A stretch of 64,000 nucleotides of DNA from Malaya genurostris (Eukaryota; Arthropoda; Insecta; Diptera; Culicidae). Shown in pieces: positions 21,030 to 32,280 of the stretch (the first letter of the stretch is position 1; the number at the start of each line of letters is the position of its first letter). Position numbers and translations under genes: made by a program. The notes below the pieces were generated by a model. The model saw nothing but the letters and a program-made list of their open reading frames with translations, was not told where the DNA came from and made no database searches. The DNA is taken from assembly GCF_030247185.1 (NCBI RefSeq), contig NC_080572.1:300439656-300503655 (forward strand), in the 5' to 3' direction.

Positions 21030-22505
21030 CGGTTTTCTCCGCAGAGAATTCGATACCCAGATGAACAGCCCAAACGGTCAAGTTATCTAAGGTATCTTGC
21101 AATGGTTTTTGCAGATCAATAGCTTTGGGTACAGTAACTGAAACCACGCCATCATCTGCCAATTGTCTTAATGTACATGGGGTTACGAGACAGCTGCCAA
21201 TGTCGTTTACATAGAAATTGTACAGGAGCGGACTGAGGCATGAGCCTTGTGGGAGACCCATGTAGCTCATTCTGATTGTTGCCGAATCGCCATGTGAAAA
21301 ATACATGCACTTCTCTGACAAAAGGTTGTGCAAATAATTATTTATAACCGCTGGAAGTCCATGTTGGTGGAGCTTTCTGAAATAAATGGAAACTGTATCA
21401 AATGCTTTTTTAAATGTCTAAAAGTACAGATGCCATTTATTGTTTTTGAGCGAAGGCAATTTGGATGTCAGACGAAAGTAATGCAAGGCAATCATTCGTC
21501 CCTTTATTTCTACGGAAACCAAACTGAGTATCTGACAACAAACCGTTCGTCTCAATATTATATTATATTATTGAATAAAAAAAAACCGTTCGTCTCGACC
21601 CAAGTGTCGAGACGTCGTAGAATAATTTATTCGAACAATTGTCTGATGCAGGACAACATTGCAATGGGTCTATATGAGTTGTGATTGGAAGCTGGTTTAC
21701 CCGGCTTTTTGATGGCGATAACTTTCACTTGCCTCCAGTCAGGTGGAACAATATTTTGCTCAAGAAACTTGTTGAACAATTTCAACAAATGTCTTTTTGC
21801 AAGGTCGGGCAGATTCTTCACCAAGTTGAATTTAATTCTGTTCAACCCAGGAGCGTTATTGTTACAAGACATGAGTGCTATTGAAAATTCCATCATTGAA
21901 AAGGGGCTATCAATGGTACCATTGTTTGAAGAAGACTCCCTAATAATGCTATGCGTAGGAACAGAATCTGGACAAACTTTCCTCGCAAAATCAAATATCC
22001 ATCGGTTCGAGTATTCCTCACTCTCATTTCCTATGTTACGATTCATTATTCGTCTGGCCGTATTCCAAAGAGAGCTCATTGAGGTTTCTCTTGACAAACC
22101 TTCGACAAAATGCCTCCAATAGCTACATTTCTTGGCCCGAAGTATGCTCTTGTACTTGGTTTCTAAAACCATAAATTTTTCAAAATTCTGAGGAGTTCCT
22201 CCTCCCTGTTTTAGAAACGTCTTGCAAGCATTTTGTTTCGCGTGTTTAGAATCTGAGCACTCTTTGTCCCACCAAGGGTTTGGAGGCCTTCTGTTAGACG
22301 ATGGACCAAGAAATCGTTTGGTTTGGGCTTGTTCTGCGGCCTTCAGAATCGAACGAACGAGGAAGTCATACTCTTCAAGTGGGGGGAGCTCTTCCATTGA
22401 ATTTAAGATACTTGACATATTACTTTGGAATTTAATCCAGTCAATATTTTTTGTCAAATCATATGGAATATTAACTGAATTAGCAATGCCTTTGTTATTG
22501 CTCAT
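21030..22505 (-). pseudogene. ORF2 fragment of element B: endonuclease-RT linker and RT
   Basis: 21627-22505 reads through the linker (PYDLTKNIDWIKFQSNMSSI near 22445, RPPNPWWDKECSDSKHAKQN near 22280), then WRQVKVIAIKKPGKPASNHN and SYRPIAMLSCIRQLFE, ending in a premature TAA at 21627. RT continues in 20965-21333 with GLPQGSCLSPLLYNFYVNDI near 21240 and RQLADDGVVSV near 21160, then leaves the element near 21029. Between them lie a frameshift and a 43-bp lengthening. This is the reference for what element A lacks. Non-functional. Confidence 0.85.
21540..21596 (+). mobile_element. Minimal LINE 3'-end insertion with 14-bp target duplication
   Basis: AAACCGTTCGTCTC occurs at 21540-21553 and again at 21583-21596, bracketing 29 bp of ATTATATTATATTATTGAAT followed by A. 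Element A has the uninterrupted site near 25120. The inserted tail matches the end of the LINE fragment at 49551-49869 (TTATTATTGAATAAAAAA). It looks like a reverse-transcription event aborted after about 30 nt. Confidence 0.75.
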
Positions 22506-22632
22506 TGAGACGATGATTGGTAAATGATCGCTACCGTGTAAATCAGGAAATACTTTCCAGGTGCAATCTAGTCGAATTAAAGAAGTCGAGCAAAGAGATA
22601 AATCTAATGCACTTGGACGTGCAGGAGGTCTT

Positions 22633-23022
22633 TTTTTTTTTCATAAATACGTTTATTTCTTAAGGCAGTTTACATAAGTTTTTCTTCGCCGTAGCATCAC
22701 TTTTACATAATATTCTTATCCTTATTTAATTCTAACATAGTCACAACGTTTTGAATTTATTAAAACATATTCACTTATAGCTTAAATATCATCTTAGGTA
22801 ACTCGTCATTAATTATGAAATCTACTCGGAAATATTATTTGAACCAAACGATTAACTTCTATAAATTATAAAATAAGCTGTTATTTTCAGACATTTTGTT
22901 GATAATTTCATAAACTGTTTCGAGTTTGTTTGTATCATTACATAATTTTTATTCTAATTTAGCTATTGGTTGAACTCATGGACGCAGCTGGGATCAGAAC
23001 TAAGTCTTAAAAGGGGCCTTTA
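22633..23022 (-). other. 3' UTR and poly(A) tail of element A
   Basis: About 390 bp from the ORF2 stop at 23023 to an A11 tail (T run at 22630-22641 on plus). An AATAAA-like signal lies about 20 bp before the tail (GAAATAAACG on minus). No other feature seen. Confidence 0.8.
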
Positions 23023-25383
23023 TTAAATTGAAATACCAATTTTCTTTATGAAATGATAAATAAGTTTCATGTATGAAAGGTCACGACAAGCAAGAATGTC
23101 TCGAACTGGGATATTGGATAGTCTACCTTGGGTACGCAAAGAATTTATTAGTTGAGATCTGACATCACGATACTCCACGCATGTCCAAATGACATGATCA
23201 ATATCCCGATAACCTTCTCCACAAGCACAATGATTAGTCTCGGAGAGCCCAATTCGAAGGAGATGTGCATCTAACGTGTAGTGATTGGACATGAGTCTGG
23301 ACATCACACGAATGAAATCCCTACTCACATCCAGTCCCCTGAACCATGCCTTTGTCGATATTTTAGGAATAATTGAGTGCATCCACCGACCCAGATCATC
23401 TCTATCCCAAGAAGCTTGCCAGCTGGCAAGTGTTCTTTGGCGAGACGAGCTATAGAATTCGTTGAAAGCAATCGGTCGCTCATAAATTTCACCCTCAATA
23501 GCACCACGTTTGGCTAAAATATCGGCTCTTTCATTGCCAGGAATGGAGCAATGAGCCGGGACCCAGACTATAGTGATTAGATAATTATTGTTCAATATGT
23601 CGTTCAGGCACTGTTTTATTTTGCCCAGGAAAAACGGTTCAGTCTTGCCAGTCATGTTTGAGCGAATGGCTTCAATTACACTCAGACTATCTGTGAAGAG
23701 GAAATAATGGTTTGGAGATAATGTGACGATTACACTCAAACTATAATGAACTGCTGCTAGCTCTGCTATATAAACAGATGCAGGTTCTTGAAGCCTAAAT
23801 GAGGCCGAAACATTATTGTTGAACATACCAAACCCTGTCGCTTCTTCAATTCGCGATCCGTCCGTGTAAAACATTTTCTCAGAGTCAATATGCCTGAACT
23901 TACTTAAAAATATTTTTGGGATTTCCGTCGAGCGTAGATGATCCGGGATTCCACGCACTTCACGCTGCATGGATGTATCGAAAAATAAAGTTGAGTCAGG
24001 GGCACTTAGGATGCTGACACGGATAGGAATATATCTTGAAGGGTTGATTTCCTGTGACATATGGTTAAAATATACTGTCATAAATTTTGTTTGAGATCGA
24101 AGCTCGACTAGTCGTTCGAAATTATTAATTACCATGGGATTCAGCACCTCACATCTTATTAGCAGGCGTGATGAAAGCTCACAAAATCGATCTTTTAATG
24201 GAAGAACTCCCGCCAGAACTTCAAGACTCATTGTATGTGTCGAATGCATGCAGCCTAAGGCAATTCGCAAACAACGGTACTGAATTCGCTCAAGTTTGAT
24301 AATATGAGAGTTTGCAGCGGAACGAAAACAAACGCATCCATATTCCATCACTGAAAGTATCGTTGTTTGATACAATTTTATTAGATCTTGCGGATGAGAA
24401 CCCCACCAAGATCCTGTTATTGTTCGAATAAAATTTACTCTTTGTTGGCATTTCGTTATCAGATACCTAATGTGTCCTCCCCACGTGCATTTGGAATCAA
24501 ACCACACCCCGAGGTATTTGAAAGTCAAAACCTGTTCGATTATTCTTCCCATCATATGGAGCTGAAGCTGCGCGGGATCATGCTTTCTTGAAAAGACGAC
24601 TAACTCTGTTTTCTCCGCAGAGAATTCGATACCCAGATGAACAGCCCAAACGGACAAGTTATCTAAGGTATCTTGCAATGGTTTATGCAGATCAATAGCT
24701 TTGGGTCCAGTAACTGAAACCACGCCATCATCTGCCAATTGTCTTAGTGTACATGGGGTTTCTAGACAGCTGTCAATGTCATTCACGTAAAAATTATAAA
24801 GGAGCGGACTGAGGCATGAGCCTTGCGGTAGACCCATGTAGCTAATTCTGAATGTTGTCAAATCGCCATATGAAAAATGCATGCGTTTCTCTGACAAAAG
24901 GTTGTGCAAATAATTATTTATAACCGCTGGGAGTCCATGTTGGTGGAGCTTGTCTGAAAGAACATCAATGGAAACTGAATCAAATGCTCCTTTAATGTCT
25001 AAAAATACAGATGCCATTTGTTGCTTTTGAGCGAAGGCAATTTGGATGTCAGACGAAAGTAATGCAAGGCAATCATTCGTCCCTTTATTTCTACGGAAGC
25101 CAAACTGAGTATCTGACAACAAACCGTTCGTCTCGACCCAAGTGTCGAGACGTCGTAGAATAATTTTTTCGAACAATTTTCTGATGCAGGACAACATCGC
25201 AATGGGTCTATATGAGTTGTGATTGGAAGCTGGTTTCCCCGGCTTTTGAATGGCGATAACTTTCACTTGTCTCCAGTCAGGTGGAACAATATTTTGCTCA
25301 TGAAACTTGTTGAACAATTCCAACAAACGTCTTTTTGCGAGGTCGGGCAGATTCTTCACCAAGTTGAATTTAATTCTGTCCAA
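23023..25383 (-). CDS. ORF2 3' part: reverse transcriptase, RNase H, zinc cluster
   Basis: A 786-codon open frame without an authentic start; it is the downstream part of ORF2 separated from the endonuclease by a deletion and frameshift near 25400. Landmarks: YRPIAML at residues 58-64, FLDIKGAFDS with a catalytic Asp at 129, GLPQGSCLSP at 184-193, LADDG at 216-220 (first residue Leu instead of the usual Tyr/Phe). RNase H: YTDGS (D508), AELAAV (E541), FTDSLS (D565) and WVPAHCSIPGNERAD (H611, D621), all catalytic residues present. C-terminal CACGEGYRDIDHVIWTC (719-735) is the CCHC-like cluster of I/R1-type elements. It copies element RNA into the nicked target and degrades the template. Long and intact, but unlikely to be translated in this copy. 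Confidence 0.92.
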   Translation of the reverse strand: MDRIKFNLVKNLPDLAKRRLLELFNKFHEQNIVPPDWRQVKVIAIQKPGKPASNHNSYRPIAMLSCIRKLFEKIILRRLDTWVETNGLLSDTQFGFRRNKGTNDCLALLSSDIQIAFAQKQQMASVFLDIKGAFDSVSIDVLSDKLHQHGLPAVINNYLHNLLSEKRMHFSYGDLTTFRISYMGLPQGSCLSPLLYNFYVNDIDSCLETPCTLRQLADDGVVSVTGPKAIDLHKPLQDTLDNLSVWAVHLGIEFSAEKTELVVFSRKHDPAQLQLHMMGRIIEQVLTFKYLGVWFDSKCTWGGHIRYLITKCQQRVNFIRTITGSWWGSHPQDLIKLYQTTILSVMEYGCVCFRSAANSHIIKLERIQYRCLRIALGCMHSTHTMSLEVLAGVLPLKDRFCELSSRLLIRCEVLNPMVINNFERLVELRSQTKFMTVYFNHMSQEINPSRYIPIRVSILSAPDSTLFFDTSMQREVRGIPDHLRSTEIPKIFLSKFRHIDSEKMFYTDGSRIEEATGFGMFNNNVSASFRLQEPASVYIAELAAVHYSLSVIVTLSPNHYFLFTDSLSVIEAIRSNMTGKTEPFFLGKIKQCLNDILNNNYLITIVWVPAHCSIPGNERADILAKRGAIEGEIYERPIAFNEFYSSSRQRTLASWQASWDRDDLGRWMHSIIPKISTKAWFRGLDVSRDFIRVMSRLMSNHYTLDAHLLRIGLSETNHCACGEGYRDIDHVIWTCVEYRDVRSQLINSLRTQGRLSNIPVRDILACRDLSYMKLIYHFIKKIGISI

Positions 25384-25389
25384 CCCAGG

Positions 25390-26171
25390 AGCGTTATTGT
25401 TAGAAGAGAGATACTACTTTGGTATTTAATCCAGTCGATATTTTTTGTCAAATCATATGGAATACTAGCTGAAGTAGCAATGCAATTGCTATTGCTAATT
25501 GAGATGATGATTGGTAAATGATCGCTACCGTGTAAATCAGGCAATATTTTCCAGGTGCAATCTAGTCGTATTGATGTTGAGCAAAGAGATAGATCTAATG
25601 CACTTGGGCGTGCAGGAGGTCTTGGGATCCGTGTCATGCTACCCATATTTAATACCGTCATGTTAAAATTGTCACAAATGTTTTGTATTAAAGATGATCT
25701 GCTATCATTGTAAACGGAACCCCACATCATTCCGTGCGAATTTAAATCCCCCAGAATCAATCGTGGAGCAGGAAGGGCTTCAACCATTTCATTAAGCTGT
25801 CGCTGTCCAACTTGTGCTTTTGGAGGAATATAAACCGAAGCTATGCAAATATCTTTGCCTTTAATGTTTATTTGGCAAGCAACAACTTCTATACTAGAAG
25901 TTGAAGGAATGTTTAATCTATAAAAGGAATAGCATTTCTTAATTCCCAAAAGCACTCCACCATACGGAGAGTCTCTATCGAGACGTATAATGTTAAAGTC
26001 ATTAAAATTTAAGGCTACGTTTGATGTAAGCCATGTTTCACACAAAGCAAATACATCACATTTTTGACTATGCAACAAAACCTTAAATGAATCAAGTTTT
26101 GGCATGATGCTTCGACAATTCCACTGCAGGACAGTGATTGTATCATTTGCGGCGGGTGATAAATTATCCAT
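25390..26171 (-). CDS. ORF2 5' part: AP-type endonuclease
   Basis: Starts at ATG 26171, overlapping the last 8 nt of ORF1 (ATGGATAA), consistent with coupled translation. Endonuclease motifs in order: LQWNCRS (Asn 18), ALCETWL (Glu 45), ASVYIPP, LILGDLNSHG (Asp 142, Asn 144), SALDLSL and GSDHLPI (Asp 217, His 218). It nicks the target DNA to prime reverse transcription. After DLTKNIDWIKYQS near 25425 the reading enters the deletion junction; the frame then ends about 20 codons later at 25356. Fragment B retains the missing linker. Confidence 0.9.
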
Positions 26172-27452
26172 CAAAAGATACAAAACCAGAGACAATTGGC
26201 CATTGAGCTGATAACTGCTTCAAAAAGGTTCTAGCTATTGGAAGGAATGCCATTATGAGGGTCTTTAAGGGTTCAGATATATTGAATGCTGAGAAAATCC
26301 ATTCAACAATTTCCGAAAACTTCAATAATCCTGTTGGAGGCTGTAAAATGGAGCCCACAGGATTATTATCTTTTTCTGTGCTAGATCCTGGATTGATTTG
26401 TGAATTTGACAAACCAGGAGGCACAGTCTTTGGTTTTGACTTTTTTTGTTTAACACGGGGATCTTTTTTTGAAGATGAAATTTTAGGTGTCTTTTTGGTA
26501 ATTTGGAAGAAGACTTCTTTCTCTTAACTGACCCTTGGGTAGTGATAAACGAATTACCTTCACTATTTTCGTCAGAGTCAGAGTCCTCTGGTTCCTCTAG
26601 ATTTGAAAACCCGTTTTCGGTTTCCAAAGGGGGTACATCAATGACCGTTTTAAGCATTTCTGCATATGTGCGCTTAGACCGTGCTTTTAAAGAAAGCTTA
26701 ATTTTGTCTTTGTGTACTTTAAATGCAGTGCATACTGAAATATCCTCATGAGGACTTTCTCCACAATAAATACATTTTTCAATTTCCTTGTTGCAATCAT
26801 TATCTTTATGAGGCCCTTCACACTTCATACATTTTGGTTTATTACTACAGTAAGTAGCTGTGTGGCCGAATTTTTTGCAGTTCGTACAATTCATTACATT
26901 TGGAACAAAAAGCCGAACAGGGAGGCGAATTTTATCGACATAGACATGGGACGGCAACGCAGACCCGGCAAATGTCACTCGAAACGAGTCTGATGGGCGA
27001 TAAACTTTTTTTCCCTCTTCATGAACTACTGAGTACAGTTGTTTGCACTCCAGAATTTTCACACCCTCAAGCATAGAGTTCTTGAAACGACCAACACCAT
27101 GCTTGAGTAAATCATCTACCGAAAGACTCGCTTCGGTAACAACACCGTCAATTTCGACATCTTTGGAGGGTATGTAAACGTTATACTCTTTAATGAAATG
27201 TTCCGAAGAGACAATATCATTCGCGTGTTTCAAATTATTTACCACAACACGAATTTTATCGTTATTTACTTTTATGATCTCTTTGATTGAAGAGTATCGT
27301 GATGTCAAACCTTTATTAATTTGTAAAATGTTTAATGGCTTTGATATACGTCTAAAAAAGACTATCCAAGGCCCAGAAGAGCTCTCCTGATATTTTTTCG
27401 TTCGTGGGGGTATCGGATTCATGCTAGGATTTACGTCCATGGATTCATCCAT
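26164..27452 (-). CDS. ORF1: gag-like RNA-binding protein, frameshifted
   Basis: The first ATG is at 27452 (a GTG precedes it). The intact frame continues to 26322. Three zinc knuckles occupy residues ~189-202 (CTNCKKFGHTATYC), 208-220 (CMKCEGPHKDNDC) and 227-241 (CIYCGESPHEDISVC), the arrangement of I/Jockey-type gag proteins that coat element RNA. A serine/lysine-rich tail follows. Near 26500 the frame breaks; the natural C-terminus appears in the next frame, 26424-26164 (QINPGSSTEKDNNPVG.. to IVSGFVSFDG), whose stop overlaps the ORF2 start. One small indel therefore separates this from an intact ORF1. Confidence 0.88.
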
Positions 27453-28140
27453 CACATAAAAAATTTGTAATCAAACTTTAAAATAAAAAATGAAACCAAC
27501 ACTACACAGTACTCAATCAAAAGGAAAAGAAAAAACTTCTACCTTGAAATTGTTGTCTATCTCCGTTGCACTGCCGTGTAGATCCTCGTTGCTCTAGATG
27601 TTCTTGTTGGATGCTGATTGTTGGATGTGATGCTACTGCTACCTGACATCCAGCACCACTCGATTTCCGATTTACTTTTGTCTTCGCCAGCTGTAACCAG
27701 CGCAGGTCACCGGTGTATACCTGCGTGTTGTATGGCAGTGGAAAGACCGAGTTGTCTTGTCTCCTTCTTCCTTGTGCTCCGCACCGAAATGCTTCTGCAC
27801 CGAAGTGCCTTCGCACCGGTGTGCCTTTGCACTCTCCTGCTTCTGTGTGACTTTGCACTCTTCTTCTTCGATGTGCCTTTGCACTCTCCTGCTCAGCACT
27901 TGTGGCTGTATATTGTGGCCTGGGTAGAGCTTGGGAAACGCCCTTTGTTGTTTCCTTCACCAGCTTGGCCCAGCACTAGGGCTCTCTTATGCAGCACGAT
28001 TTTACGTTTTAACGGCTGCTGCCAACAGGTCTCTACCTGTAGTTCAACCGTTGTCGTATTTAACGCGTGTAAACTAACCAGCGTTATTAAACTGTACGCT
28101 TCTATACACAACCTTCTCGGTTGAACGGCTATTACTGAAT
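27453..28140 (-). other. 5' UTR of element A
   Basis: About 690 bp upstream of ORF1, up to the target duplication at 28141. It contains an imperfect repeat of GAGTGCAAAGGCACA-like units near 27790-27890 (GAGAGTGCAAAGGCACATCG, GAGTGCAAAGTCACACAG, GAGAGTGCAAAGGCACACCG). ORFs here (for example 27517-27960) are low-complexity and not called. I-group 5' UTRs usually carry an internal promoter; no specific motif was verified. Confidence 0.65.
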
Positions 28141-28369
28141 GTGCAGGAGTTCTTGGGTTCATGTATTGTTATTTGAAGTGATATTCCAGTAGTTTTGTTT
28201 TCTTCAAAGGGTCTCTGGTTTCGCGGTCGTTTCGTTTGTAGTTTGTAGTTTTGTGTTTTAGTACTCTGGGTTGGACTGCTCGGGAAACCAAAAAAACTGT
28301 TTTTGAAACTTTTCCTTCTTTGCTAACAGAACTGAAACGCGGTATCTATTCTAAAGTACAATTTATTCA

Positions 28370-29463
<1,094 letters not shown>

Positions 29464-29590
29464 CAGATCTGACATCGCTGATTCAGCCCCGAAAGTTGGA
29501 CCTCGATGAAATTTGAACATAAATTTGTAGAAATCAATTCGGTCATCTGTTCGACAAATAATCAAGGAATTTTTCAAACTAAATATCAAG

Positions 29591-29960
29591 TGTACAACTT
29601 AGATTCCGCCGTTTTTTTTTCCAAAATTAAAAGCTTTATTGCGAAAAAGTGCTTACAGATGAATTATTCAAAGTATTGTCCGTCGCTAGCGACAACTTTC
29701 TCCCATCTTTCCGGAAATTTTCGGATCCCGGTTCGAAAAAAGGAGTCCTTTTTTGACGCTATCCATGAAGCAACCCATTTTTCCAACTCTTCGGAGGATA
29801 GAAAATGTTGATCTACCAGGCCGTGTGCCATCGAACGGAATAGATGGAAGTCAGAAGGGGCGACATCTGAGGAATATGGCGGATGGGGCAAGTCTTCCCA
29901 TTTCAGCGTTTCCAGGTACTTTTTGACCACTTTTGCGATGATAGTTTCAAAGTATTTGCT
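29591..29960 (-). pseudogene. Mariner transposase C-terminal relic (family M2)
   Basis: The ORF 29664-29930 reads VKKYLETLKWEDLPHPPYSS, DVAPSDFHLFRSMAHGL and ends FPERWEKVVASDGQYFE, a standard mariner C-terminus that keeps the last catalytic Asp (PSD). The element end is probably at about 29591 (GTGTACAACTTAGATTCCGC). A second copy at 37221-37580 shares not only this but also ~125 bp beyond the end, from ACATCGCTGATTCAG. The N-terminal two thirds are missing. Confidence 0.85.
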
Positions 29961-30012
29961 CCTTTTAACACTGTCACTTATAAGAAAATACCGTTGAAAT
30001 TGAAGGTTTTAT

Positions 30013-30075
30013 TAGTCAGAACTAATTGGTTCAAGTGACACGTTCCCCTAGTTATTTGGAGATTTGTGCCTTTCT
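30013..30075 (-). mobile_element. 3' terminus of family C LINE
   Basis: On minus, GGCACAAATCTCCAAATAAC then TAGGGGAACGTGTCACTTGA and ACCAATTAGTTCTGAC match the 3' ends at 1275, 5446 and 52509. No coding sequence is attached, so this is a very short 5'-truncated copy or solo tail. Confidence 0.7.
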
Positions 30076-30279
30076 TCTTGCTTTAGTTCCAATTCAAAAT
30101 ATGTGACTGCTTACTTAAATTGCAAATTACTACACCTAGAACTAGGTAAATAAATAATCATCAGTTAGACACGTTATTCCTTATTTGTGGGCCCTTCCCG
30201 AAACGAAATTCTGGGTACGGGTCTGTTTCAGTCGTTTTTGCCTTAGTATATTAATCAACACCAGAGCTAAAATTTTAGG

Positions 30280-30570
30280 TCGGGACTGGATTCTGGAACT
30301 AGATTTATTACTAAATTCGAAATCTGGGATAGGCTCAGAATTCAGTTGAATTCTTAAACTGAGTTTAGTAATCAAATTCTGAAACTGAATTCAGGAATAA
30401 AATTCTGGTTCAGAAATCAGTTCTAAAGTTTGGTGTTCAGGACTAACATTTAGTTCCCGAATACTGAATTTTGTTCATGAATTCTAAAGTTGAAATCCTT
30501 AATCAGAATTCTTGATTCGAATCCCCGAAGGATCTGAAATCAATTTCAATATCTAGTCAAAAACTACAAG
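30280..30570. repeat. Degenerate GAATTC-rich tract
   Basis: Same character as 14300-15030: recurring AACTGAATTC, GGAACTAGATT and GAATTCTGGTTCAGAA phrases. Confidence 0.55.
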
Positions 30571-31559
30571 GATCAGCCCCATGGGGTTGTTCGAGCCATT
30601 GATGTGGAACAAGGCAACCAAAATTTCTTATGATCTACAATCAAACAGTTCAATCAATCGTCACACTTTTGAATCCGCAATTGCACGAGAGTATGCCTAG
30701 ATTTATCTTGATTAGGATCCAACACCGAATATTGTTTGTTTTATAGCCGACGAAATTACACCAATATCCCAAATGTATGCAATTATATCTTTGTACATAC
30801 CTGCAATACGATTTTGATATTAAAGCTTCTCTTCGCTAAGCTTGTGTTCAAGTTTTGTATGCAAGAAGTTATTTTTAAAGCGTTAAGTTTCTCTACCATT
30901 CTGTGATTTCGGTTGAAGCGATAAACTTTTTCTCATTATCAATCGAGTTTATCTTATACAAATTAGAAATTAATCTTACGCACTCAACATTTACTCTGGG
31001 GTAGTTGCCAATTTCTCAGGCGAAACGACATAACATAGAATTTCATCCGAGCTTGCATGACACAAGATCAGAACATACCAATTAGAGCTTCAAATCGTTT
31101 TATGGCACTTTTTGTCTTGCTGTCTAGCAACAACCTACCTCTAGCATGCTACGCGTAGGACTGAAACGTTAGCTATAATTTTGCTTCTATTTATAGATTC
31201 GCGTGCTTCCAACAGCTTCGCTTTTGCATCGATTGACTAATCAGAGCGATGCTTTCCCCTTGATATATCGTTTACCCCTTCAAAACCGTCGTCTATGGCA
31301 GGGAAATCCGATATACCGGAGATTTTCAGCAGACAAAATAGGACACTGTTCGCTACTAATCAAAATTTCAATCATTTATAATAGGCTTGATACATTCAAA
31401 TCGAATCGTAGAAATATTCCCAATCAAATAATGAAATAATATTAATAATTGATACAAAGTATACTGAGCTGTGAGTGTTTAAAACCTGACCACAATTCTA
31501 CGTGTATTTTTTCTTGAGTTTCTAATTTGCACCCCTATATTGAAAATAAAGATGTGTTC
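30571..31559. other. No supported gene
   Basis: No domain or terminal repeat recognised; the ORF 31203-31439 is featureless. Confidence 0.5.
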
Positions 31560-31770
31560 CACATCAAAAATCAGTTCCAGAATTCAGAATTAGGATTCAG
31601 TTCCAAGTTCCATTCAAGACCTGTAATTTGGAACTAAATTCTGAAACTGAAGTCAGAAAATAAATTCTAATCCTGAAATTAGGGTCAATGAACCAGAATC
31701 CAGGTTCCGAATTCAGTGTTAGAATTAAGTTTAAAAATTTATTCCAAAATTCCAAGTTTGAAGGCAACTG
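31560..31770. repeat. Degenerate GAATTC-rich tract
   Basis: Third tract with CAGTTCCAGAATTCAGAAT and related phrases. Confidence 0.55.
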
Positions 31771-31996
31771 CTCGCCACGACGTCCGAAATGCGATTGAGA
31801 AAACGATCTGTGCTTAGGGAGCATTATACCATGCATAAGGTTTCTTTTTGCTGCTGTTTGTGGTTGATCCTCACCAAGCCATCCAGTTCCGTCCAAAGCA
31901 CAAGAAGAAATGATCAATTTTCGATCATGGCTGAAGTTTTATACTTGTACAGTTGAACATCGGGACTAATATGTTATTATGGTTATCTCACACTGT

Positions 31997-32036
31997 TGAA
32001 AATTAATTATAAATTATAAATTATAAATTATAAATA
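31997..32036. repeat. (ATAAATT)n heptamer array
   Basis: About five copies of the heptamer AAATTAT/ATAAATT in tandem. Confidence 0.85.
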
Positions 32037-32280
32037 TGTTAGAGGAAAAAACTGTTTTTAGCAAACACTTTTTAGTCCTGAGTCTAAAATTTACCAAAAA
32101 AAATCAGCTGAGGAGACACTGGAAAGAAAACTATAGGGTAAATTCGCATGATGTGCTCAAATTGAATGAGACTGGTCAATTTTCACCGAATCCCTTGTTT
32201 CAGGAATTGGATCATTTTGGAAAGATTTAAACGATTTGATTTCACAGTGGAATTGTATTAGGATATTTCCGGACAAAGAT

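Larger units (their letters stand above)
21029..22632 (-). mobile_element. I-group LINE fragment B (older copy, same family as 22633-28140)
   Basis: Nearly identical to parts of element A but complementary in what it keeps. It covers the end of the endonuclease, the endonuclease-RT linker that A has lost, and the RT down to the residues after the LADD motif, stopping near 21029. Its upstream end at 22632 is exactly the 3' poly(A) junction of element A, so A inserted into B. It contains a small insertion at 21554-21582 and many substitutions. Confidence 0.88.
22633..28140 (-). mobile_element. Near-complete I-group non-LTR retrotransposon (element A)
   Basis: Minus-strand element of about 5.5 kb: 5' UTR (27453-28140), ORF1 gag-like, ORF2 endonuclease/RT/RNase H, 3' UTR and an A tail next to 22633. 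GTGCAGGAGGTCTT at 22619-22632 and GTGCAGGAGTTCTT at 28141-28154 form a 14-bp target duplication with one mismatch. RNase H plus APE endonuclease plus CCHC gag indicates the I-group. Damage is limited to a frameshift in ORF1 and a ~0.55 kb deletion near 25400 in ORF2, so it inserted fairly recently but is defective in cis. Confidence 0.9.

Noticed and set aside
27517..27960. A 147-codon protein-coding ORF upstream of the gag-like ORF
   Set aside because: It lies in the 5' UTR of the I-group LINE, is made of short repeats and has competing frames with similar length.
28141..28190. Continuation of LINE fragment B to the right of element A
   Set aside because: Only about 18 bases beyond the target duplication resemble B, then similarity ends; not enough to call.
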